The notes: generated by a model from the letters alone, not told the origin. 46,675 nucleotides of DNA from an uncultured Clostridia bacterium (GCA_947174885.1 CAMWKO010000019.1:1-46675); one strand, 5' to 3'. Shown: positions 1-9,241, counted from the first letter of the stretch. Translations and numbers: made by a program.

Positions 1-93
1 GCTGTAGTGATAGGAGTATTATGGTATAATAACACCGAGTTGGGTAAGCAACTCGATGTGAGGCTGTATTGATAGGGGTATTATGGTATAACA
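1..93 (+). repeat. Dispersed hairpin repeat, family A, copy 1
   Basis: Modular repeat upstream of thiC. A 12-base module (TTATGGTATAAT at 19-30) is followed by an imperfect hairpin (ACCGAGTTG/CAACTCGATG, about 34-57). The module then recurs at 81-92 with 11 of 12 bases identical. Related copies lie at 5828-5898 and 28847-28949. The module contains TGGTATAAT, which resembles an extended -10 promoter element, so the repeat could contribute to thiC transcription; that is inference. The window edge may cut the element. Confidence 0.75.
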
Positions 94-190
94 GGCTCGT
101 GTATAAAGTTTCACTTTATGCACTCGACTCATAAATTGTTATACAAATACAGTATAATTAAACTATAAGTAAATATATAAAGGAGATATT

Positions 191-1504
191 ATGAGAGAAT
201 ACTATACACAAATGGAAGCTGCAAAGAAAAATATTATTACACCGGAAATGAAAATTGTAGCCGAAAAAGAATATATAGAAGTAGAAAACTTAAGGGAGCT
301 TATAGCGGCAGGATCAGTTGTAATTCCTGCAAACATTAATCATAGGTCATTATCACCGGAAGGTATTGGAAGCGGTCTTAGAACAAAGATAAATGTAAAT
401 CTTGGTATATCAGGAGACTGTAAAGACTATGATGTGGAGATGCAAAAGGTAGATATGGCACTTAAGTTCAAGGCAGAAGCTATTATGGATTTAAGTAACT
501 ATGGAAAAACAAATACCTTTAGACAGCAATTAATTGAAAAATCCACAGCCATGATAGGTACGGTGCCTATGTATGATGCTATTGGGTATTTGGAAAAGGA
601 TTTGCTTGAAATATCTGCAAGGGATTTCTTAAAGGTAGTTGAAGCTCATGCAAAAGAGGGCGTAGACTTTATGACTATTCATGCAGGTATAAATAAAAGA
701 GCTATTGAAGGCTTTAAGCGGGATGGCAGAATGATGAATATTGTATCCCGTGGCGGTTCATTACTTTTTGCATGGATGGAGATGACAGGAAACGAAAATC
801 CATTTTATGAATACTATGATGAAGTACTGGAGATACTGAGAAAATATGATGTTACAATAAGTCTTGGTGATGCACTAAGACCGGGATGTATTGATGACAG
901 CACTGACGCAGGACAGATAGGTGAGCTTATTGAACTTGGCTATCTTACAAAGAAAGCTTGGGAAAAGGATGTTCAGGTTATGATAGAGGGACCGGGGCAT
1001 ATGGCATTAAATGAAATTGCAGCTAATATGGCATTAGAAAAAAGAATATGTCACAATGCACCATTTTATGTATTGGGTCCATTGGTTACTGATATAGCAC
1101 CGGGATATGACCATATTACATCAGCTATAGGTGGAGCCATTGCAGCTGCATCAGGTGCAGATTTCTTATGTTATGTTACACCGGCAGAACATTTAAGACT
1201 TCCGGATTTAAGTGATGTAAAAGAAGGTATTGTAGCAAGTAAAATTGCAGCTCATGCAGCGGATATTGCAAAAGGACTTCCCCATGCAAGAGATATTGAT
1301 AACAAAATGGCAGCGGCACGACATAAATTGGATTGGGACGAAATGTTTACATATGCTATTGATGAAGATAAGGCAAGAGAATATTATGAGAGTACGCCGC
1401 CTGCTGAGAGGCATACTTGTTCAATGTGTGGTAAAATGTGTGCCGTGAGGACTACAAATATGATTTTAGAGGGTAAAAAGGTAGAATTTTGTACAGAAAT
1501 GTAA
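191..1504 (+). CDS. thiC: Phosphomethylpyrimidine synthase ThiC
   Basis: Radical-SAM-type enzyme that converts aminoimidazole ribotide to hydroxymethylpyrimidine phosphate in thiamine biosynthesis; cytoplasmic. The 437-residue length fits the short ThiC form of clostridia. The C-terminal cluster motif is CSMCGKMC (cysteines 410, 413, 417), which binds the 4Fe-4S cluster; the spacing is CX2CX3C rather than the CX2CX4C of the long form. Conserved internal segments such as [13 protein letters not shown] and [14 protein letters not shown] are present. The start has AAGGAG seven bases upstream. No other thi gene is nearby and no TPP riboswitch sequence is recognisable in the 190 bases upstream, which is unusual for thiC. 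Family assignment is very secure. Confidence 0.97.
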   Translation: MREYYTQMEAAKKNIITPEMKIVAEKEYIEVENLRELIAAGSVVIPANINHRSLSPEGIGSGLRTKINVNLGISGDCKDYDVEMQKVDMALKFKAEAIMDLSNYGKTNTFRQQLIEKSTAMIGTVPMYDAIGYLEKDLLEISARDFLKVVEAHAKEGVDFMTIHAGINKRAIEGFKRDGRMMNIVSRGGSLLFAWMEMTGNENPFYEYYDEVLEILRKYDVTISLGDALRPGCIDDSTDAGQIGELIELGYLTKKAWEKDVQVMIEGPGHMALNEIAANMALEKRICHNAPFYVLGPLVTDIAPGYDHITSAIGGAIAAASGADFLCYVTPAEHLRLPDLSDVKEGIVASKIAAHAADIAKGLPHARDIDNKMAAARHKLDWDEMFTYAIDEDKAREYYESTPPAERHTCSMCGKMCAVRTTNMILEGKKVEFCTEM

Positions 1505-1561
1505 TTTTAGGTATACACAAAGTGTATTTGAGTAAAAATTTTGTAAAATTTATTAAAACTA

Positions 1562-1590
1562 TTTACATTTTTTGGAATGACTAATATTAT
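1562..1590 (+). promoter_or_regulatory. Sigma-A type promoter for the two-component genes
   Basis: TTTACA (1562-1567) and TATTAT (1585-1590) are separated by exactly 17 bases, about 38 bases before the GTG start of the response regulator. Predicted from the match alone. Confidence 0.5.
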
Positions 1591-1627
1591 ATAGTATTAT
1601 AAACTAAAGAATAGGGAGGATATGTAA

Positions 1628-2302
1628 GTGATATACATAGTAGAAGATGATTATGATGTGTTTGAGATTGAGGCTTATGCACTAAAAACGGCAGGGTATG
1701 AGGTAATTGGATATAGAACGGGTACGGAGTTGATGAAAGGTCTGAAAAAAAGACATCCTGAACTTATAATATTAGATTTTATGCTTGAGGAAGAAAGTGG
1801 AATTGATATTTTAAGGGAGCTAAAGAAGAGTAAAACGAATATGAATATACCGGTAATTTTTATAACATCTAAAAGTATGGAGCTTGAAAAAGTAAGAGCG
1901 TTAGATGCGGGTGCAGATGATTATATCACGAAGCCGTTTGGAATTATGGAATTGGTTTCAAGAGTAAAAGCAGTACTAAGAAGATTTAATGTTTCTGAAA
2001 AGAAGAAAAAAGTAATTTTATCTTATGATGAATGTATAACACTGGATGAGGATAGACGAGAGGTAAGAGTAGATGATAGGCTTTGTAAGCTTACATATAA
2101 AGAATTTGAACTTTTAAAGTATTTGATGCATAATAACGGTATTGTTTTGTCGCGTGATAAGATTATGGAGAACGTCTGGGGATTTGATTATCAGGGAGAA
2201 ACCAGAACTGTAGACATGCATATAAAGACATTAAGACAAAAGCTCGGTGAAAAGGGCAAATCAATAAAGACAATTAGAAATGTCGGCTACAAATTAGATT
2301 AA
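1628..2302 (+). CDS. OmpR/PhoB-family response regulator
   Basis: DNA-binding response regulator of 224 residues. The N-terminal receiver domain has the acidic pair in VEDD, the phosphoacceptor Asp50 (LIILDFML) and the conserved lysine in ITKPFG. The C-terminal winged-helix domain ends with the typical RTVDMHIKTLRQKLG and IRNVGYKLD. The start is GTG, seven bases after AGGGAGGA; there is no better ATG. A kinase gene begins 13 bases after the stop, so the two form a pair. The signal and regulon are not readable from the sequence. It resembles VanR- or PhoP-type regulators, but no specific name is justified. Confidence 0.93.
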   Translation: MIYIVEDDYDVFEIEAYALKTAGYEVIGYRTGTELMKGLKKRHPELIILDFMLEEESGIDILRELKKSKTNMNIPVIFITSKSMELEKVRALDAGADDYITKPFGIMELVSRVKAVLRRFNVSEKKKKVILSYDECITLDEDRREVRVDDRLCKLTYKEFELLKYLMHNNGIVLSRDKIMENVWGFDYQGETRTVDMHIKTLRQKLGEKGKSIKTIRNVGYKLD

Positions 2303-2315
2303 TTAAGGGGTTATT

Positions 2316-3020
2316 ATGAACAGATTAGATTACATAGGATTGATATCACATGAAGTAAAGACACCAATTGCTTCAATTAGTGGTTATTCGGATATTATTA
2401 GAAATGGTATGGCGGATGAAGAAACTACCTACAAATATGCCAATAATATATACAGAGAGTCAAATAGGATGGCAAAGCTGGTAGATGATATGGTGTATAT
2501 ACTAAAGTCATATGAAAACGATTTAATACCAGAACTAAGCGATAAAGTTTTTAGCAGAATTTTTATTAATGCTATTGATAGAATTAAGGAGCAGTATGGA
2601 TATCTGGGAGATATAGAGGTTAATTATAGTGAAGCTTCTGAAATCGAGGAGAATGAACTCAAGGTAGATGAATTTATGTTTGAGGAGGCTATCTATAAAA
2701 TACTTGAAAATTGTGTAATTCATGGTAATAATCAATACAAAAATGATAGCAGACTGCCATATGTCAATATAAATATCGTTATCACAAAGTTTAATGATAA
2801 AATAAAGATAGAAATATCAGACAGCGGTAAGGGTATGTCAGAGGATGTGGCTAAAAGGTCATTTGAACTTTTTTATAGAGAAGATAAAATAAAATCACGT
2901 TTTATGGGCTGCAATGGTGTAGGATTGTCTGTTGTGGATAAAATAATAGCAGTACATGGAGGTAAATGTAATATTAGTAGTAAGGTCAATGAAGGTACTA
3001 TAGTTACAATAATTATCTAG
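2316..3020 (+). CDS. Sensorless histidine kinase, partner of the upstream regulator
   Basis: Histidine kinase of only 234 residues that begins almost at the H-box: SHEVKTPIASI, with the phosphoaccepting His at residue 12. It then has an N-box (LENCVIHGN), G1 (DSGKGMS), F-box (FELFYRED) and G2 (NGVGLSVV). No transmembrane segment, HAMP, PAS or other sensor region precedes the catalytic core, so it should be a soluble cytoplasmic kinase. The AAGGGG ribosome site is well placed and the gene lies 13 bases after its regulator, so it is probably co-transcribed and cognate. Either another protein provides signal input or the sensor was lost. No upstream in-frame extension exists, because the regulator ends there. 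Confidence 0.9.
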   Translation: MNRLDYIGLISHEVKTPIASISGYSDIIRNGMADEETTYKYANNIYRESNRMAKLVDDMVYILKSYENDLIPELSDKVFSRIFINAIDRIKEQYGYLGDIEVNYSEASEIEENELKVDEFMFEEAIYKILENCVIHGNNQYKNDSRLPYVNINIVITKFNDKIKIEISDSGKGMSEDVAKRSFELFYREDKIKSRFMGCNGVGLSVVDKIIAVHGGKCNISSKVNEGTIVTIII

Positions 3021-3040
3021 AATAAGACTTGAGGTATCGA

Positions 3041-4288
3041 ATGGAATTATATGAAATAAAGGACGAGCTGGAAAAGGTTATTCTGATTGCGGTCAACACA
3101 AAAGATGAAAAGGAAACAGCTGCCTCTTTAGACGAGCTTAAGGAACTGGTAGAAACAGCCGGTGCTATTCCGGTGGGTAGAATGATACAAAACAGAGAAC
3201 AGATAAATAGTGCTACCTATATAGGAAAGGGAAAGATTGAAGAATTAAAGGAATATATAGAGAGTCTGGAGGCTACGGGCATTGTATGTGATGATGAGTT
3301 ATCACCTGCACAGCTTAAAAATCTTGAAGCGGCTCTGAATACAAAGGTTATGGACAGAACTCTTATTATTTTGGATATTTTTGCTAAAAGAGCACTGACT
3401 AAAGAGGGTAAAATCCAGGTAGAACTGGCACAGCTTAAATACCGTTCGGCAAGACTTGTAGGTCTTAGAAGTTCATTATCAAGACTTGGAGGTGGTATCG
3501 GTACGAGAGGCCCCGGTGAGAAGAAGCTGGAAATGGACAGAAGATTGATTTCTGACAGAATAGCAGAGCTTAGACGTGACATTGAAGATATAGAAAGACA
3601 TAGAGATTTATCCAGAAGTAAGAGAAGTGAAAATTCTATCCCTGTAATTTCAATCGTAGGCTATACCAATGCAGGAAAGTCTACACTTTTAAACAGACTT
3701 ACAGATGCAAAAATTCTGGAGGAGGACAAGCTGTTTGCAACACTTGACCCTACCACCAGAAATTATAAGCTTCCGATGGGACAAGAGGTTCTTTTTACTG
3801 ATACGGTTGGTTTTATTAGAAAACTGCCTCATCATTTAATAGATGCGTTCAAATCTACACTTGAAGAGGCTAAATATGCTGATATTATAGTTCATGTAGT
3901 AGATGCATCAAATCCACAGGCAGATGCACATATGCAGGTGGTTTATGAAACACTTGACAATCTAAAGGTAGGTGAGAAACCTGTCATTACTATATTAAAT
4001 AAACAGGATAAAATTGGAGAAGAAAATAATATCATCTTAAAGGATGAAAGAGCTGAATACGTCATAAAGGCTTCCATTAAGCAGGAAATAGGAATAGGTG
4101 ATTTAGTAGAAGCAGTAGAGGAAATACTAAAGGAGAGAAGTATTTATCTTGAAAAGGTTTTTGATTATGGAGAAGCAGGTAAGATTCAGCTTATAAGGAA
4201 ATATGGACAGCTTATTTCAGAGGAATATGTGGCAGAGGGCATACTTGTAAAGGCAAATGTTCCGAATGAGATATATGGAAGATTATGA
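3041..4288 (+). CDS. hflX: Ribosome-associated GTPase HflX
   Basis: Obg-HflX family GTPase that binds the 50S subunit and splits stalled ribosomes under stress. It has 415 residues from the ATG chosen here, which follows GAGG by six bases; a TTG twelve bases upstream lacks a ribosome site. The HflX N-terminal domain is followed by the glycine-rich linker (LGGGIGTRGPGEKKLE, about 149-164). The G-domain has Walker A GYTNAGKST (207-215), DTVGF (254-258) and NKQDK. The gene lies 20 bases after the kinase stop and probably shares its transcript; a strong terminator follows. Confidence 0.95.
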   Translation: MELYEIKDELEKVILIAVNTKDEKETAASLDELKELVETAGAIPVGRMIQNREQINSATYIGKGKIEELKEYIESLEATGIVCDDELSPAQLKNLEAALNTKVMDRTLIILDIFAKRALTKEGKIQVELAQLKYRSARLVGLRSSLSRLGGGIGTRGPGEKKLEMDRRLISDRIAELRRDIEDIERHRDLSRSKRSENSIPVISIVGYTNAGKSTLLNRLTDAKILEEDKLFATLDPTTRNYKLPMGQEVLFTDTVGFIRKLPHHLIDAFKSTLEEAKYADIIVHVVDASNPQADAHMQVVYETLDNLKVGEKPVITILNKQDKIGEENNIILKDERAEYVIKASIKQEIGIGDLVEAVEEILKERSIYLEKVFDYGEAGKIQLIRKYGQLISEEYVAEGILVKANVPNEIYGRL

Positions 4289-4297
4289 TTGTAGAGT

Positions 4298-4347
4298 AAA
4301 AAGCTATTAGCAGTAAGATTATTCTCTTGCTACTAATAGCTTTTATA
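4298..4347 (+). terminator. Terminator after hflX
   Basis: A 19-base arm (4298-4317) pairs with 4326-4344 with two mismatches around an 8-base loop. The 3' arm ends in TTTT. The stem base is A/T only, so strength is moderate, but its position directly after the stop supports the call. Confidence 0.75.
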
Positions 4348-4364
4348 TGTTATTATACAAAGAG

Positions 4365-4490
4365 TTGTGGTTTTTTAGTAATTCTAAAACCATCAGGTGG
4401 CAGTAAAACTGAACTAACCCACAGTATCTCCATAGTATAGAATACAGTCCTTGGAGAGGGACTATAAACACTACTACTATAAATACGAGG
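4365..4490 (+). promoter_or_regulatory. Structured 5' leader candidate before thyA
   Basis: Several short helices can be drawn. TGTGG (4366-4370) can pair with CCACA (4418-4422), enclosing a TTTTAG/CTAAAA hairpin (about 4373-4389) and a CAG-TAAAA-CTG hairpin (4401-4411). A separate AGTCC/GGACT hairpin lies at 4446-4463. The region sits between a terminator and a folate-pathway operon. It does not match the THF riboswitch sequence as I know it. Function unknown. Confidence 0.3.
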
Positions 4491-4499
4491 TAGACTAAA

Positions 4500-5327
4500 A
4501 TGAGTTATGCTGATAAATTGTTTATAGATATGTGTAAGGATATTATTGAAAATGGTGTAAGTACAGAGGGAGAAAAGGTAAGACCAAAGTGGGAGGATGG
4601 TTCGTTTGCTTATACAATTAAGAAATTCGGTGTGGTAAACAGATACGATTTATCTAAGGAATTCCCTGCTATGACTTTAAGGAAGACAGGCATTAAATCC
4701 TGCGTTGATGAGCTGCTTTGGATTTGGCAGAAGAAATCAAACAATGTAAAGGATTTAAACAGCCACATATGGGATAGCTGGGCAGATGAAACAGGATCTA
4801 TCGGTAAGGCCTATGGATATCAGCTTGGAGTAAAGCATCAATATAAAGAGGGAATGATGGATCAGGTAGACAGAGTTATATATGACCTTAAAAACAATCC
4901 GTACAGCCGTAGGATTATGACAAACATATATGTTCATCAGGATTTGAATGAGATGAATTTATATCCCTGTGCATACAGTATGACCTTTAATGTTACAGGA
5001 GACAGGTTAAATGCTATTTTAAATCAGCGTTCGCAGGATATACTTACGGCAAATAACTGGAATGTATGCCAGTATGCGGTATTAGTTCATATGCTTGCAC
5101 AGGTGTGCGGTTACAAAGCAGGAGAGTTAGTACATGTTATAGCAGATGCACACATTTATGACAGACATATTCCGCTTGTAAAGGAACTTATAGAAAGACC
5201 TGTTTATGATGCACCTGCATTCTGGATTAATCCTGAAATCAAAGATTTCTATGATTTTACGGTAGATGATATAAGGTTAGACAACTATGTGACCGGTCCG
5301 CAAATCAAAATTCCGGTAGCAGTATAA
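4500..5327 (+). CDS. thyA: Thymidylate synthase ThyA
   Basis: Methylates dUMP to dTMP using methylene-tetrahydrofolate, releasing dihydrofolate. It has 275 residues. The catalytic cysteine is Cys157 in YPCAYSMTFNV, a divergent form of the usual PPCH block. The phosphate-binding arginines are in YSRRIM (135-140), and QRSQD (176-180) and DAHIYDRH match the substrate-binding elements. GAGG lies nine bases before the start. folA follows 18 bases after the stop, a classic thyA-folA pair in which DHFR recycles the dihydrofolate produced. Confidence 0.96.
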   Translation: MSYADKLFIDMCKDIIENGVSTEGEKVRPKWEDGSFAYTIKKFGVVNRYDLSKEFPAMTLRKTGIKSCVDELLWIWQKKSNNVKDLNSHIWDSWADETGSIGKAYGYQLGVKHQYKEGMMDQVDRVIYDLKNNPYSRRIMTNIYVHQDLNEMNLYPCAYSMTFNVTGDRLNAILNQRSQDILTANNWNVCQYAVLVHMLAQVCGYKAGELVHVIADAHIYDRHIPLVKELIERPVYDAPAFWINPEIKDFYDFTVDDIRLDNYVTGPQIKIPVAV

Positions 5328-5345
5328 GAAAGGAAAAGGCTCATT

Positions 5346-5870
5346 ATGAATTTAATAGTTGCAGTAGACAGAAACTGGGGCATTGGATATAAAAATAAGC
5401 TTTTGATAAGCATTCCGGAGGATATGAAGTTTTTTAGGGAAACTACTACAGGAAATGTGGTAGTAATGGGAAAAAATACACTGCTTAGCTTTCCGAACGG
5501 GAAACCACTTAAAAACAGGGAAAATATAGTGATTACACATGATAAAAGCTTTAAGGCAGAGGGTGCAGCTGTTGTAAACAGTATTGAAGAGGCACTGGAG
5601 GAAATTAAAAAATACAATACTGAAGATGTTTATGTAATAGGTGGTGGAAGTATATATGAGCAGATGCTGCCATATGTGGATACAGCATATGTCACATATA
5701 TTGATTTTGCATATCAGTCAGATACAAGAATTCCGAATCTTGATGAAAGTAAGGAATGGAGACTTACTGAGGAAAGTGAAGAACAGACATATTTTGATGT
5801 AGAATACTATTTTAGAAAATATGAGAGAATAACACCGAGTTGTTCACAACTCGGTGTACCGAGTGCATAA
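5346..5870 (+). CDS. folA: Dihydrofolate reductase FolA with repeat-encoded C-terminus
   Basis: NADPH-dependent reduction of dihydrofolate to tetrahydrofolate. The N-terminal pattern MNLIVAVDRNWGIGYKNKL, the catalytic acidic residue in IPEDMKFF, the VVVMGKNT strand and the nucleotide-binding YVIGGGSIY all fit DHFR. AAGG lies six bases upstream of ATG. The last 13 residues (ITPSCSQLGVPSA) are encoded inside a family A repeat (5828-5898), which also supplies the stop codon; the natural protein probably ended just after YYFRKYER. The tail is short and outside the fold, so the enzyme should still work. Confidence 0.95.
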   Translation: MNLIVAVDRNWGIGYKNKLLISIPEDMKFFRETTTGNVVVMGKNTLLSFPNGKPLKNRENIVITHDKSFKAEGAAVVNSIEEALEEIKKYNTEDVYVIGGGSIYEQMLPYVDTAYVTYIDFAYQSDTRIPNLDESKEWRLTEESEEQTYFDVEYYFRKYERITPSCSQLGVPSA

Positions 5871-5898
5871 AATCTGTGATTTTATTCACGAGGTTGTA
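5828..5898 (+). repeat. Dispersed hairpin repeat, family A, copy 2
   Basis: Contains a perfect 11-bp hairpin with a TTCA loop (ACACCGAGTTG, 5832-5842, against 5847-5857). A second hairpin follows (ATAAAATC/GATTTTAT, about 5867-5884). Both hairpins match those in the copy at 28847-28949 on the opposite strand. It overlaps the last 43 bases of folA. Confidence 0.8.
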
Positions 5899-6013
5899 GA
5901 AGCCAGCCAATATGTTGTTCTTGAGTAAGTACAAGGCTTATGACTAAAAGTACTTGCGAAATGAAAGTTATTAATGTATATTTACTTTAGCAAATAAAGG
6001 AGGACATATATAA

Positions 6014-7240
6014 ATGAAAGAAAAAGTTATTTTAGCTTACTCTGGTGGACTTGATACCACTGCCATTATTCCATGGTTAAAGGAAAATTTTGATTATGAA
6101 GTTATTTGCTGTTGTATTGACTGTGGTCAGGGAAATGAACTTGATGGATTAGATGAAAGAGCAAAATTATCAGGTGCAACAAAATTATACATAGAAAATA
6201 TCGTAGATGAATTTTGCGATGACTACATTGTTCCATGTGTTAAAGCAGGTGCGGTTTATGAAAACAAGTATTTGTTAGGTACTTCAATGGCACGTCCGGG
6301 TATTGCAAAAAGGCTTGTAGAAATAGCACGTAAAGAAGGTGCTACAGCAATCTGCCATGGTGCTACAGGTAAAGGAAATGATCAGATTAGATTTGAGCTT
6401 GGTATTAAAGCTCTTGCACCTGACCTTAAGATTATTGCTCCTTGGAGAATGACTGATGTTTGGACAATGCAGTCAAGAGAAGAGGAAATTGAATATTGCA
6501 AACAGCATGGTATTGACCTTCCATTTTCAGCAGATTCAAGCTACAGCCGTGACCGTAACTTATGGCATATCAGTCATGAGGGTCTTGAACTTGAAGATCC
6601 TGCAAATGAGCCAAATTATGATCATTTATTAGTATTGGGAACTACACCTGAAAAAGCTCCTGAAGAAGGAGAATATGTTACTATGACATTTGAAAAGGGT
6701 GTTCCTACTTCCGTAAATGGAAAAAGCATGAAAGTTTCTGACATTATCAAGGAATTAAATGCTCTTGGTGGCAAGCATGGTATAGGTATTATTGATATAG
6801 TTGAAAACCGTGTTGTTGGTATGAAATCCCGTGGTGTATATGAAACACCGGGCGGAACAATCCTTATGGCGGCACATGAACAGCTTGAAGAGCTTGTTCT
6901 TGACAGAGCTACTTATGAAGTAAAGAAAGATATGGGTAATAAGTTTGCCCAGATAGTATATGAAGGAAAATGGTTTACACCACTTCGTGAAGCTATTCAG
7001 GCATTTATTGACGTTACACAGGAATATGTTACAGGAGAAGTTAAATTCAAGCTTTACAAGGGTAATATCATCAAAGCAGGTACAACATCTCCATATTCAT
7101 TATATAGTGAATCACTTGCAAGCTTTACTACAGGTGAGTTATATGATCACCATGATGCAGAAGGCTTTATCAACTTATTTGGTTTACCGTTAAAGGTTAG
7201 AGCCATGAAGATGCAAGATTTAGAGAAAAAATCTAATTAA
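6014..7240 (+). CDS. argG: Argininosuccinate synthase ArgG
   Basis: ATP-dependent condensation of citrulline and aspartate in arginine biosynthesis. It has 408 residues, the usual length. The N-terminal pyrophosphatase loop SGGLDTT (10-16) binds [32 protein letters not shown] and [14 protein letters not shown] are characteristic segments that bind citrulline and aspartate. The start has AAAGGAGG eight bases upstream. argH does not follow. A strong terminator lies 80 bases downstream, so it is monocistronic here; argB and argD lie 2 kb further on, past an unrelated minus-strand gene. Confidence 0.97.
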   Translation: MKEKVILAYSGGLDTTAIIPWLKENFDYEVICCCIDCGQGNELDGLDERAKLSGATKLYIENIVDEFCDDYIVPCVKAGAVYENKYLLGTSMARPGIAKRLVEIARKEGATAICHGATGKGNDQIRFELGIKALAPDLKIIAPWRMTDVWTMQSREEEIEYCKQHGIDLPFSADSSYSRDRNLWHISHEGLELEDPANEPNYDHLLVLGTTPEKAPEEGEYVTMTFEKGVPTSVNGKSMKVSDIIKELNALGGKHGIGIIDIVENRVVGMKSRGVYETPGGTILMAAHEQLEELVLDRATYEVKKDMGNKFAQIVYEGKWFTPLREAIQAFIDVTQEYVTGEVKFKLYKGNIIKAGTTSPYSLYSESLASFTTGELYDHHDAEGFINLFGLPLKVRAMKMQDLEKKSN

Positions 7241-7319
7241 TACTAATAATGATATTTTCGTGTCATTCACGCATAACAGAAGTTAGCAGAATTTAACGGA
7301 AGATAAAAGAACTTATAGG

Positions 7320-7354
7320 AAGCCTGAAAACCACTGTGTTTTCAGGCTTTTTTG
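7320..7354 (+). terminator. Terminator after argG
   Basis: A perfect 10-bp stem (AGCCTGAAAA at 7321-7330, TTTTCAGGCT at 7339-7348) has an 8-base loop and a run of six T. Confidence 0.93.
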
Positions 7355-7600
7355 GACATCTCGACTCGAAAACCACACCAAAATCAATGTCGCAAAGGAT
7401 ATTTGATTTCGCCCGAGTTCTAAGAAATTTCTAAAGGCAATTCTTAGAATTCCTCATAGAACAGGGCTGTTTTTTTCCATAATTATACCCGTTTGGCAGT
7501 GCAAAATCAAGCCCCGACTATGGCAAAGAACACCCAAAGTCATGTGAAAAAGTAAGCATAGAGGGAGCAAATCTGACACATGATTTTGTTGACTGCGTTT
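7355..7600. other. Intergenic stretch of unlike composition, possible mobile-element remnant
   Basis: About 245 bases between the argG terminator and the stop of the minus-strand gene. It is visibly richer in G and C than flanking spacers, with segments such as CGCCCGAGTTC and AGCCCCGACTATGG. Read on the minus strand it shows an in-frame run (HDFGCSLP, stop, SGLDFALPNGYNYG) that looks like broken coding sequence. No intact gene, terminal inverted repeat or transposase motif was seen. The interpretation as decayed foreign DNA is an inference. Confidence 0.35.
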
Positions 7601-8791
7601 TTATTGAGTATTGCTTAATTCATAGTATAAATCAAAATTTTCTGTTGATCGAATATTGTATTGGTTTTTGAGGATATCAAAATCTCGATCTAAAATTTTC
7701 ATAATATTGGGATCATCATTGGAAAGATCAATATTACTCGCATTGCAAATTTCAGGAAAAATATTCCTTAAAACATAATAAAGCATCATGGATACTTCAA
7801 AATATTGCAACAATGGGTATTTAACATGTATGGCACTTCCATGTGTATATCCGTGACACATTTTATACAGGCACTTTATATCGTCTAAAGTATCGGACTG
7901 TGCATCGTTGGATTCCCTCATTAGATAATCAAAAATTCCGTATATTGAATATCTGCTGTTGGTTGTTGAATCGTAAGTGACTATGCTGTCAAGCCAACCA
8001 TAGTGCAGATAATCAACCTTACTTTTTGATAATTGATATTTACGTTGGTTATATAGTTTATTGAATTTGTCAGGATATTTTTGACTGCAACAAGACTGTT
8101 CTATCTCGAACCTACAAAATTCAGAATAAGCTTCTTCAGCCTCTGGATGCTTTTGCAGAATAAGCGTTTTTATGTATAGCTCAATCATTCCTCGGCATAA
8201 AGGATATGCATTACTTAGAAAATTGTTTTCCATCAAAGTTAAAGCGGATAATGCTATGTTTACTATATCTCCATAATTAATAGCCAACCAATTGGAACTG
8301 TTGCTCAGCAGTACAATAGATTTCATGCACATAACAAACAACTCATAGGGTACTGGAAAATAAAGAAATTCATCACCGACCAGCAGTTGTTTTTTTCGGT
8401 AAAATGCACTACCGCATTGACGAAGCTTTATTTTTTCTATCGTCTCTTCAATTAACTGATTTTGATAAGCTTCACTTTTTTCGTTACTGCGGATTTCTTC
8501 TTTTGTGAGAAAGATAGAGTGATGACGGTGTATTCCAAAGATTATTCGGCATATATCATATTCAGGAGTTTCATCGCTCCCTGTAACAAGTCTTGCGCTA
8601 TCAAAATGGATATGATAATATTCTAAAAAATTAATGCCGAGTTCACAAATAACGGAGCTTTTGATTTTTATTAAGAAACTACCATTCATTTTGCCCTTGA
8701 ATAATTGCTTTAAGGTTTTATTAGTTTCTTCGTTTATTGCATTTGGATCAAACATCATTGGAGTGAATGTGGGAATAATCGAATTATTCAT
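7601..8791 (-). CDS. Hypothetical protein, weakly DUF5677-like
   Basis: A 396-residue soluble protein with no signal peptide or clear membrane helix. I do not recognise it firmly. The central helical block (residues about 185-215, with LCRGMIELYIKTLIL) and a later CHGYTHGSA segment recall DUF5677-type helical proteins, often found as isolated accessory genes; this is a weak resemblance. AAAGAGG lies eight bases before the ATG. It is the only minus-strand gene in the first 23 kb. It separates argG from argB-argD and borders a stretch of unusual composition, all of which suggests a horizontally acquired single gene. Function unknown. Confidence 0.75.
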   Translation of the reverse strand: MNNSIIPTFTPMMFDPNAINEETNKTLKQLFKGKMNGSFLIKIKSSVICELGINFLEYYHIHFDSARLVTGSDETPEYDICRIIFGIHRHHSIFLTKEEIRSNEKSEAYQNQLIEETIEKIKLRQCGSAFYRKKQLLVGDEFLYFPVPYELFVMCMKSIVLLSNSSNWLAINYGDIVNIALSALTLMENNFLSNAYPLCRGMIELYIKTLILQKHPEAEEAYSEFCRFEIEQSCCSQKYPDKFNKLYNQRKYQLSKSKVDYLHYGWLDSIVTYDSTTNSRYSIYGIFDYLMRESNDAQSDTLDDIKCLYKMCHGYTHGSAIHVKYPLLQYFEVSMMLYYVLRNIFPEICNASNIDLSNDDPNIMKILDRDFDILKNQYNIRSTENFDLYYELSNTQ

Positions 8792-9166
8792 ATAAAATGC
8801 CTCTTTAAGTTGATATCAACAGTGTATCATAAAATGTAGTGATTTTCAATTCCCTCGTTTATGCAGGATTTGCTCCATTTTTATATGATGCTTGTGTTAC
8901 ATATAGCATATTATTTATGGAGCATATCATACAATAGGAGCATTTCCGTGTAAAATAAATTTGTATATTTATTATAAGAAAAATTATATTTATATTTTTT
9001 TAATTATGTTTATAAAATTAGGAAAATTTAATTTTGCATAGAAAATGTATAGTATTAACTTTAAGAAAATTGAAAAAAACAGTTGAACATATTAATAAAT
9101 AGTTGTATATTTATCGAGCAGACTATATTGATTTGTTTTTCATATGGTCATAGTAAATATATCAGG
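8792..9166. other. AT-rich divergent spacer
   Basis: Intergenic region between the divergent hypothetical gene and argB. It contains a perfect 12-base palindrome, GTTGATATCAAC, at about 8811-8822. This lies just upstream of the ribosome site of the minus-strand gene and could be an operator. Otherwise it holds A/T-rich sequence with no coding potential or RNA that I can recognise. Confidence 0.5.
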
Positions 9167-9195
9167 TTGATATAGCCGGTTCTTAATCTTATATA
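9167..9195 (+). promoter_or_regulatory. Predicted promoter of argB-argD
   Basis: TTGATA (9167-9172) and TATATA (9190-9195) have a 17-base spacer, 47 bases before the argB start. Symmetric A/T-rich sequence around the -10 could include an arginine-repressor site, but no convincing ARG box was identified. Confidence 0.5.
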
Positions 9196-9241
9196 AGAAA
9201 GATAAATAAGAATATGGTTATATTCCCATAAGGAGATTTTT

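Noticed and set aside
9100-9241. Arginine-repressor (ARG box) operator before argB
   Set aside because: Several A/T-rich symmetric sequences exist but none matches the consensus well enough against this background.
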